Shown: positions 36,315 through 42,446 of the stretch, piece by piece
How positions within the stretch are numbered: the stretch's first letter is position 1
Layout: each line of letters begins with the position of its first letter
Assembly (NCBI GenBank): GCA_964621185.1
Contig: CAZULM010000028.1
Span: forward strand, 10,470-74,469
Direction: 5' to 3'
DNA: 64,000 nucleotides
Source of the DNA: M3007 sp964621185
Lineage (GTDB): Bacteria; Bacteroidota; Bacteroidia; Chitinophagales; Saprospiraceae
Made by a program: the position numbers and the translations under genes
Notes under the pieces: model-generated
Told to the model about the DNA's origin: nothing
Databases searched by the model: none
Seen by the model: only the letters and a program-made list of their open reading frames with translations

Positions 36315-37634
36315 TTAAGGTTGCTTCGGCTTCGGCAGCCAATAAATAACCACCCGGCTGTTTTTGCTGAAGTACTTGTTGGCAGCGGCCATGATGTCTT
36401 CGCGGGTCACTTTGCGGTAGCGCTGCAGCTCGGTGTTGATGAGGCCCGCGTCGCCGTAGTACATTTCGTAGTTGGCCAGGCTTTCTGCAATGCCCGCCAC
36501 TTTGTTGTTGGCCGAGATAAAGTCGTTCTCCACCTGGTTTTGCAGTTTTTGGAATTCTTCTGCGGTGATCAAGTTCTTCTGCACGTCGGCAATGACCGCG
36601 TCCATCGACTTTTCCAGGTCAGAAAGCTCTACGCCGAGGTTGGCGATGCCGAAGCAGATGTTGGCGCCTGGGTCTTCCAATTCGAGCGGGAAAGAACCGG
36701 CGAAGGCGGCTTTCTGCTGCTCGTCCACGATGATCTTTTGCATTCGGCTGCTCTCGCCCTGGCTGAGCAACATGCCGAGCATTTTCACGGCGTAAAAGTC
36801 TTTGGTACCCTGTGCCGGTATGTGGTAGGCATAGATGAGGGCGGGCAACTGCACGTTGTCGTACACCGTGTCGCGCACTTCGCGGGTGATGGGCGGTTCC
36901 TGTGGGAACTTGCGCTGAATCTCGCCCTTGCCCCTGGGGATGTCTTTGAAATACACCTCGATCAGCTGCTTGGTCTGGGCGATGTCGATGTCGCCGGCAA
37001 TAGACAGGATGGCGTTGTCGGGGCGGTAGAAGTCTTTGTAGAAGGTTTTGTAGTCTTCTTCTACGGCAGCGTCGAGGTCTTCCATGGAGCCGATCACAGA
37101 CGACTTGTAGGGGTGCACCTTGTACAGGCGCTTGAGGGTTTCTTCGAGCAGCCGGCCATAGGGCTGGTTGTCGGTGCGCTGGCGGCGCTCCTCCTTCACC
37201 ACCTGGCGCTGGGTCTCGATGCCCACCTGTTCCACCTTGGCGTGCAGCATGCGCTCGCTTTCGAGCCATAGGCCCAGCGCGAGTTGGTTGCTGGGCAGCA
37301 CTTCGTAGTAGTAAGTGCGGTCGTACCAGGTATTGGCGTTGTTGAAGCCTCCGGCATTGTTGATGTAGTCGTCGAACTCGCCGCGCTTGATGTTCTCGGA
37401 GCCTTCAAAAAGCAGGTGCTCGAAGAAGTGGGCAAAGCCCGAGCGCTTTGGCTTTTCGTTTTTCGAGCCTACGTGGTACATGACCGATACGGCCACGATG
37501 GGCGTGGAGTGGTCTTCGTGCAGCAATACTTTCAAGCCGTTGGGCAGGTCGTATTCCACGAATTGGATATTTTGGGCGAAGGACGCCACAGAGAACAGCA
37601 GCAGCAGGGCTGCCTGGAAGAGCAATCTTTTCAT
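36315..37634 (-). CDS. M16-family zinc peptidase, catalytic subunit
   Basis: The 439-residue periplasmic protease has a signal peptide (LFSVASFAQ) and the inverted zinc motif HFFEH (residues 69-73) within FAHFFEHLLFEGS. It also has the downstream acidic helix (RQVVKEERRQR) that supplies the third ligand. The second M16 domain has the expected SQGESSRMQKIIVDEQQ and NYEMYYGD segments. Its length matches the active subunit of PqqL/YmxG-type pairs, and the inactive partner follows 39 bases downstream. Together they probably form a clam-shell protease that degrades peptides in the periplasm. The specific substrate is not shown. Confidence 0.92.
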   Translation of the reverse strand: MKRLLFQAALLLLFSVASFAQNIQFVEYDLPNGLKVLLHEDHSTPIVAVSVMYHVGSKNEKPKRSGFAHFFEHLLFEGSENIKRGEFDDYINNAGGFNNANTWYDRTYYYEVLPSNQLALGLWLESERMLHAKVEQVGIETQRQVVKEERRQRTDNQPYGRLLEETLKRLYKVHPYKSSVIGSMEDLDAAVEEDYKTFYKDFYRPDNAILSIAGDIDIAQTKQLIEVYFKDIPRGKGEIQRKFPQEPPITREVRDTVYDNVQLPALIYAYHIPAQGTKDFYAVKMLGMLLSQGESSRMQKIIVDEQQKAAFAGSFPLELEDPGANICFGIANLGVELSDLEKSMDAVIADVQKNLITAEEFQKLQNQVENDFISANNKVAGIAESLANYEMYYGDAGLINTELQRYRKVTREDIMAAANKYFSKNSRVVIYWLPKPKQP

Positions 37635-37925
37635 AACTTGTTTTTGAATGAGAAAAAGCGGCGCGAATTTCGGGAAAAGCTGGGAGGGAATTGGCAGAAT
37701 TGGATAAAAGTTTTGTCATTTTCGGCAAAAGGGGGTTGGCAAGCATTGATACGGGTATTCCCGGTCAATCAGCATCGAGCAGCACCTGCTCGAATCCAAG
37801 GATAGATGCCGGAAAGAATTGGAGCTTTCCCATCTGCAAGCAGGATGGCGACAATGCAAATTGCGCTGTGGCAACGCGAAAGCTTTCCTGTTGTGTCTGG
37901 CAACACCCTGGCTGCGCGCCCAGTC
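37635..37925. other. GC-rich intergenic region between the M16 pair and the RiPP cluster
   Basis: These 291 bases hold no convincing gene on either strand. The overlapping open frames have no coding character. It separates the promoter region of the M16 operon from the 3' end of the HlyD gene, and no T-run hairpin was seen. Confidence 0.45.
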
Positions 37926-39227
37926 TTATTGGTTTTTCAACAGGTCGCGCAAGCGGTCAAACAACCTGTCGATCACGCGCCGCTCCGCTGTTACGATGCG
38001 CACCTGGCCTTCCATTTCCTGGCGGAAAGGGATGTCTTTGTTGTATGCAGTTGTCATATTGTTTGGCAGGGAAACGTCCAGTAAATAGCCTTTTTGATCT
38101 GGCATAGCCGAAATGTTGGCCACCTCGCCTTCCAATGTGCCAAACTGTTGTGGCGGGTAGGCGTCGAGGCGAACAATGGCGCGGTTTTTCAAATGGAGCT
38201 TGCCCATATCCTGCCCTGGGACGCTGGCTTTGCCGACGATGCGGTTGTTTTCGTAGGCAGGGGCGGCGGGGGCTATGGCAAGGATTTCCGCACCGCTCGC
38301 AATGTTTTGTTGGGCGCTCCATATAGCTGTGAGGGATACTTTCCCGGAAATAGGGGCAATCACCAAATGCTTTTGTTTCCATTCCGCAATCGCGCTGCGC
38401 AGCCGCTGGATATCTTCCATAAGGGCCAGGGATTTGTCATTGTGGCTGTCCGACTTCAGCAAGTCGAGCTCTATGATTTGGTTGCGCAGCTGTTGTGCCT
38501 GCATTAGGGTTTGCAAGGCAGCGCCTTCGGTAGCCTCGACCTGTCTTTTTTGCTGGAGCCAGGAGGATTCCGATTTTTCGTATTCGGAATCGGAGATCAG
38601 TTTTGCGGCATGGAGTTTTTTTTGCCGACCCCGCTCTTTAGCGCTGAGGGCCAATTCCTCCAGGAAAATAGCTTTTTGGCGGCCCAGGTTGTCGTTCAGC
38701 TTTTCCAATTGGGCAATCTGGGCGCCCAAGGCGCGCTTTCGCTGGGCTACGCCGCTGTTGGCGCAGAAATATTGGTAATCGTTCCAATGCTGGCTGAAGG
38801 CAGAGTAGGCGGCTTGGAGCGCGCCCAGTTGCAAATCTTGCAACAAAGGCCCCTGGAAGCCACCATCCTGTTGCAACCATGTTTCCAAGCGGACGACATC
38901 GCGCCAGCGCGCCGTATTTTCGATCACAGCCAGCACCTGTCCTTTTTCCACCGGTTGATGGTCGGCACAGAGCAGTTCCGAAATTGGCCCGCCCGATTGC
39001 GCGACGACGCGGATTGGCGGGTTGGCCGTGGTGAGGGTGATCTTTGCCTCTATCACATCGGGGTACTGCACGAAATAGCTCAAGGCAACGAGCAGTCCAA
39101 CGCAAAAAAACACCATGGAGATGCCGTAGCGCATCATCCAGGAAGGCGGGTTGCCGAGCAGGTATTGGATTTGCTCCCGGTCGTTAAGCTGTAACGGGCT
39201 CGGGCTTGGGTGTGCGTGCAGGGACAT
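37926..39227 (-). CDS. HlyD-family membrane fusion protein of the RiPP exporter
   Basis: The 433-residue protein has one N-terminal membrane segment (about residues 35-55, MVFFCVGLLVALSYFVQ). A biotinyl-lipoyl-like half-motif follows (VVAQSGGPISELL), then a long coiled coil (about 120-260, rich in Leu, Lys, Glu and Gln). The second half-motif and beta barrel are IAPISGKVSLT and RLDAYPPQQFGTLEGEVANI. This is the adaptor that links an ABC exporter to the outer-membrane channel. Its start overlaps the end of the SPASM maturase gene by 44 bases, which ties it to the graspetide cluster. The exporter itself is encoded at the other end of the cluster. No TolC-like gene is in the window. Confidence 0.9.
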   Translation of the reverse strand: MSLHAHPSPSPLQLNDREQIQYLLGNPPSWMMRYGISMVFFCVGLLVALSYFVQYPDVIEAKITLTTANPPIRVVAQSGGPISELLCADHQPVEKGQVLAVIENTARWRDVVRLETWLQQDGGFQGPLLQDLQLGALQAAYSAFSQHWNDYQYFCANSGVAQRKRALGAQIAQLEKLNDNLGRQKAIFLEELALSAKERGRQKKLHAAKLISDSEYEKSESSWLQQKRQVEATEGAALQTLMQAQQLRNQIIELDLLKSDSHNDKSLALMEDIQRLRSAIAEWKQKHLVIAPISGKVSLTAIWSAQQNIASGAEILAIAPAAPAYENNRIVGKASVPGQDMGKLHLKNRAIVRLDAYPPQQFGTLEGEVANISAMPDQKGYLLDVSLPNNMTTAYNKDIPFRQEMEGQVRIVTAERRVIDRLFDRLRDLLKNQ

Positions 39228-40323
39228 AGTCTGGTTTCATTTTGAATTCGGGAAGCACTTCCCGCATCCCGTAATAGTCGATGGCCTTTTGCTTGAGCGG
39301 GTTGGTGCTCCATTCCTCCCACACGCAGGTGTAAGGGTTGTAGCCGCATTTGAGGGGCTTGGCGTACATATCGCGCGGGTTTTCGGTATAGGCGCGGCAG
39401 TCGGTACAGATGTACCTGAACTCGCAGTCCTTGCACACCTCGATCTGGTCTTTGGTTACGTTCCAGTATTTTTTGAAATCCGGGTGCTCGAGGGCATCCT
39501 GGAGGGTGGTGTCTTTAATGTTGCCGAACGACTGGGGCATGGAGGGGCAGTTTTTGATGTTGCCTTCGGTGTCGAGGGATATTTTGCGGTTGAGGCAGGA
39601 GTTGTGGTGCTGGGATTCAGTGTAAGTTGGAATGTTGATGTTAAACAATGTCGGGTGAACAACGCCACAGCACAGGCTGGACACTAAATTCTCTGAAATA
39701 AAAGTGATTTTGCCCATATAAAAATCCCTGTTGAACAGGATATCTTCTGGAGAATCATAGACAGTGATTGAAAATATACGCTTGTGCTTTTGGATAAGGG
39801 GTTTTAAATTTTCAACATCTAGCGTGTGGTTATACTTCACAAATAGCTCCACCGATTTTACTTCAGAGGATTCAAGGAAAGACAAGTTTGTGTCCAAAAT
39901 TTCATAACAGACCGGTTTGAAAAAGCGGAGCTGTAAATGTTGGCAGCGAAGCCCAATCAACTGATGGATGGACGATTTCAAAAAAGACAAATCGTTTCCA
40001 AGGTCAATGATCGCATTGGTCACCCAGAATGGCGATTTCCACTCTAGGGATATAGGCGGAAATAAACCAGGGTCGTTGGTTTCAAATATCAACTCATTCT
40101 CTTGAAGGAACTTGGCGTATTCCTCAATGGTCGATTTTTCAAGTACATTTGTATTTGAGAGCTTTTCAAAATCCATGCCTTTCCGATCTGCCAAAAGCTC
40201 ATAGAGCGAATTGGGGATCAAAAAATACTTATCCCGCTGGATATCGTATATGATGCTTCTTCGCGATCCTTTAACAGGGAAACAGCAAGAATACAAGTGC
40301 CAATTTGAAGAATTATTTTGCAT
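39184..40323 (-). CDS. gwsS: Grasp-with-spasm SPASM-domain peptide maturase (GwsS-like)
   Basis: The 379-residue protein ends in a SPASM domain. It carries SCLNRKISLDTEGNIKNCPS, then SFGNIKDTTLQDALEHPDF, then the cysteine cluster CKDCEFRYICTDCRAY and a final CGYNPYTCVWEEW, all usual for grasp-with-spasm maturases. The radical-SAM CX3CX2C motif is not seen; the N-terminal half has only scattered cysteines (YSCCFPVKGS, SSLCCGVVHP). In this family the SPASM protein works next to an ATP-grasp ligase on a Bacteroidota-type precursor peptide. It overlaps the 72-residue gene upstream by 11 bases and the HlyD gene downstream by 44. Assignment rests on the C-terminus and the neighbours; what the protein contributes chemically is not settled. 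Confidence 0.85.
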   Translation of the reverse strand: MQNNSSNWHLYSCCFPVKGSRRSIIYDIQRDKYFLIPNSLYELLADRKGMDFEKLSNTNVLEKSTIEEYAKFLQENELIFETNDPGLFPPISLEWKSPFWVTNAIIDLGNDLSFLKSSIHQLIGLRCQHLQLRFFKPVCYEILDTNLSFLESSEVKSVELFVKYNHTLDVENLKPLIQKHKRIFSITVYDSPEDILFNRDFYMGKITFISENLVSSLCCGVVHPTLFNINIPTYTESQHHNSCLNRKISLDTEGNIKNCPSMPQSFGNIKDTTLQDALEHPDFKKYWNVTKDQIEVCKDCEFRYICTDCRAYTENPRDMYAKPLKCGYNPYTCVWEEWSTNPLKQKAIDYYGMREVLPEFKMKPDYVPARTPKPEPVTA

Positions 40324-40531
40324 ATAATTTGCTTATGTTTTTATAAAAAGGGGAACAGATGGATTTTTTAGAGTTGTATTTTTCCATGTGGGCATAATGG
40401 GTTGACCCTAAATTCTCCCAAACTGATAAATCCCATATTACGCCCTTTATTGACTGGTAGGTTATTGACAGCTCTGAGACTTCATCACTGCTTAGGAAAG
40501 CATCATAGTTATTCACTTCATTTTTTTTCAT
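40313..40531 (-). CDS. Small protein of unknown function in the graspetide cluster
   Basis: The 72-residue product has no signal peptide and no double-glycine leader. It is mildly hydrophilic and rich in Ser, Lys, Asn and Tyr (start MKKNEVNNYDAFLSSDEV, middle SIKGVIWDLSVWENLG, end FYKNISKLYAK). It starts six bases after the ATP-grasp stop and overlaps the SPASM gene by 11 bases, so it is translated as part of the maturation operon. No family is recognised. It could be an accessory or leader-binding protein. A second precursor is less likely because no GG site or Thr/Asp-rich core is present. Confidence 0.6.
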   Translation of the reverse strand: MKKNEVNNYDAFLSSDEVSELSITYQSIKGVIWDLSVWENLGSTHYAHMEKYNSKKSICSPFYKNISKLYAK

Positions 40532-40537
40532 ATTAAA

Positions 40538-41545
40538 TTAATTTTTTTGATTTTCAAGTTGAGTGTTTTCTGCAAGCATTCTTGCAAGTTCATACTCCAA
40601 ATGATAGTTACAGATGTAACTAACATAACCAAATTGCCCAACTGGGTTTGATTCCAAAAAAACGTAATCACCATTATCATTGACAATCATATCAACTGAA
40701 GCACAATTCTGATTGGTTTGTTTCATATAGTTCAGCAATTTTACCCTAACATCCTGCGGAAGAGAATATGGGGTTTGTCTTGTAGGTCTTTCAAAATTTG
40801 GAGTTCTGCCATCTAATGCAGTTGTTGGATCATTTTGCGAAAAAATTGCCATTGAGTAAAAACTGCTATGCAAGATAAAGATTCGGAGCTCATATTTTTT
40901 TGAAACTGTGTTTTGTAGCAAAGAAGGCCAAAAAGTCTCACCCATAATTTGAATATTTTCATCCTCAAGAAGCATTGGGCCAAAGTTTGCAAATTCTACG
41001 CGCTGCTGGGCATCCTTTTCTGTTTCAAAATGTTGTATATCTCTATTGATTGATTTCGTCAAAGACATATTATTTTTTAATTTTTGAAGTTCTTTTTTGG
41101 AACTGATAATACAGGTATCTGGGATAAGGAGGCCGCATTCCTGCGCCGCTTTAAGGTTCAACAATTTATTGGATCTTTGCTCAATTATTGAAGACCCTAT
41201 AGAAGGTTTTGATTCAAGGATTGCGTTGATCATTTCTGAAACCGTCAACCATTCTGATCGCAAATGCCTATTTACGCTTTTATGGATTGAGTTTTGTTCC
41301 GACAATAACCGAAATTGTTGATTAAAAAAGCCACGCCTGTGCCAAAAAGAATCTATTTCAGACAAATCAATAAGCTTATCATTTATTGTCAATGAAAGCC
41401 CGATTCCCATGCTTGTTATCTTTAACTTCAAGTTGCTAATATACGAATCTGGGTAAACAACAACATGTTCTATGTTCTGCGCAGTTAACCAATCAATCAC
41501 TTGACAGGTTGACATATCTCCGTGCTCGCTTACTATTACAACCAT
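40538..41545 (-). CDS. gwsG: ATP-grasp peptide ligase of the grasp-with-spasm type (GwsG-like)
   Basis: The 335-residue enzyme is predicted to form omega-ester or omega-amide cross-links between Thr/Ser or Lys and Asp/Glu side chains of a precursor peptide (graspetide maturation). The N-terminal domain starts MVVIVSEHGDMSTCQVIDWL and has DSFWHRRG, as in microviridin-type ligases. The ATP-binding part includes KLLNLKAAQECGLLIPDT, KKYELRIFILHSSFYSMAIFS (catalytic RxxxxG-like Arg) and the metal-binding NDNGDYVFLESNPVGQF near residue 290. This gene is noticeably richer in A and T than the exporter genes. It lies 163 bases downstream of the precursor gene, behind a candidate attenuator. Confidence 0.9.
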   Translation of the reverse strand: MVVIVSEHGDMSTCQVIDWLTAQNIEHVVVYPDSYISNLKLKITSMGIGLSLTINDKLIDLSEIDSFWHRRGFFNQQFRLLSEQNSIHKSVNRHLRSEWLTVSEMINAILESKPSIGSSIIEQRSNKLLNLKAAQECGLLIPDTCIISSKKELQKLKNNMSLTKSINRDIQHFETEKDAQQRVEFANFGPMLLEDENIQIMGETFWPSLLQNTVSKKYELRIFILHSSFYSMAIFSQNDPTTALDGRTPNFERPTRQTPYSLPQDVRVKLLNYMKQTNQNCASVDMIVNDNGDYVFLESNPVGQFGYVSYICNYHLEYELARMLAENTQLENQKN

Positions 41546-41623
41546 TTTATAATTTTTTTACTGGTGAGGACTATTAAGGTATTCAGGGAATTTGTGCTAT
41601 TTATAATTTGATTACAAACTCCA

Positions 41624-41691
41624 TTAAAAAAACCTCTCAACAGAAAGTAAAAGCATGGCAATTATTAGCATTTACCAAGTGTTGAGAGGTT
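41624..41691 (-). terminator. Hairpin with T-run between precursor and maturase genes (attenuator-like)
   Basis: On the minus strand AACCTCTCAAC (41691-41681) pairs perfectly with GTTGAGAGGTT (41641-41631) across a 39-base loop and is followed by a run of T (to 41624). This fits an intrinsic terminator 18 bases after the precursor stop. Partial read-through would give more precursor than maturase transcript. The long loop makes strength uncertain. Confidence 0.6.
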
Positions 41692-41708
41692 TGTAAAATT
41701 TGACGCAA

Positions 41709-41930
41709 TTATCCGTTTTCTACTGCAAGGTTCCTGCCATTGTCATCCGTGTATTTCCAATTGTATTTGGTGCCATTACTATCATCATGGGAATAGGACA
41801 CTTGAGTGGTATTGGCATCAGTACCAGAAGTTCTGGTTGAGCCTGCAGTACTTGTGCCACCTACGACACGTTGAGTTTGGGCTTGTGGCAGGGATTCCAG
41901 TTTGAAAATTTCCAAAGAAAGCTTTTCCAT
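41709..41930 (-). CDS. gwsA: Graspetide precursor peptide with double-glycine leader (GwsA-like)
   Basis: The 73-residue peptide starts MEKLSLEIFKLESLPQAQTQ and reaches RVVGG at residues 21-25. This matches the Bacteroidota natural-product leader that ends in a GG cleavage site. The 48-residue core (26-73) is rich in Thr, Ser, Asp, Asn and Gly (TSTAGSTRTSGTDANTTQ, HDDSNGTKYNWKYTDDNGR), the donor and acceptor residues needed for ATP-grasp cross-links. It has no cysteine, so a lanthipeptide or sactipeptide is excluded. The leader would be removed by the C39 domain of the nearby exporter. The gene sits between a small HTH regulator and the ligase gene. The ring pattern cannot be deduced from sequence alone. 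Confidence 0.83.
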   Translation of the reverse strand: MEKLSLEIFKLESLPQAQTQRVVGGTSTAGSTRTSGTDANTTQVSYSHDDSNGTKYNWKYTDDNGRNLAVENG

Positions 41931-42060
41931 TGTAAAAATTTTTATTGATTTTACTCCCGCTTTTCTATTGCCTTTATCCCATTGGACTCAGGTCGGGTAG
42001 GAGCATTCCCGGTATATTATCCAATTACTATCGCGAAATCATAATTGCTTAATAACAGTA

Positions 42061-42095
42061 CAAAGATCAGGGCCGGTGCTGCCAGAATTTGGCAG
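42061..42095 (-). promoter_or_regulatory. Predicted promoter and overlapping operator of the precursor gene
   Basis: On the minus strand GATCTTTGTA (from 42068) resembles a Bacteroidota -7 box; two other promoters in the window share ATCTTTGTA. Just upstream, the 17-base palindrome CTGCCAAATTCTGGCAG (42095-42079, 6-base arms) covers the expected -33 region. It is a natural candidate operator for the HTH protein encoded 16 bases further upstream. The untranslated leader would be about 125 bases. Confidence 0.45.
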
Positions 42096-42110
42096 TAAAA
42101 AAAATAATTT

Positions 42111-42383
42111 TTACTTTTTTTCACCGCCCCTGATAGCCAATAAATTTTCTTCTCCGACTACAACTGAAAACTCTATACAAACAGGTTCTTCATATAGATA
42201 GCTGTCCGTTTGTTTGTCATAGACAATTGGGAAGCCCTGGTCGCGCAAACTGCCCAACAAACGGTAAATATTGCGCTCGCTGACATTCAAGCGCGATGCC
42301 AGCTGCACCGGTGTGCCCGTGGCGCGGTTGCGGATCAGGTAATCGATGCGTTGAAGGAGGAAGAGATCGCTGAAAATGTTCAT
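42111..42383 (-). CDS. Small HTH (DeoR/HTH_11-type) transcriptional regulator
   Basis: The 90-residue protein is almost entirely one winged helix-turn-helix: LQRIDYLIRNRATGTPVQLA, then RLNVSERNIYRLLGSLRDQG as the recognition region, and a beta wing with FPIVYDKQTDSYLYEEP. This resembles the HTH_11 domain of DeoR/YobV-type regulators, but no sensor domain follows. The end (IEFSVVVGEENLLAIRGGEKK) is short. Placed between the exporter gene and the precursor, with a palindrome at the predicted precursor promoter, it is probably the cluster's regulator. Effector and sign of regulation are unknown. Confidence 0.8.
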   Translation of the reverse strand: MNIFSDLFLLQRIDYLIRNRATGTPVQLASRLNVSERNIYRLLGSLRDQGFPIVYDKQTDSYLYEEPVCIEFSVVVGEENLLAIRGGEKK

Positions 42384-42446
42384 GATTATGCGTAGTTTAT
42401 GTGTGTTGTGTTTGTTGTGTGCTTCATGCTTATTTTGATTTCATGC

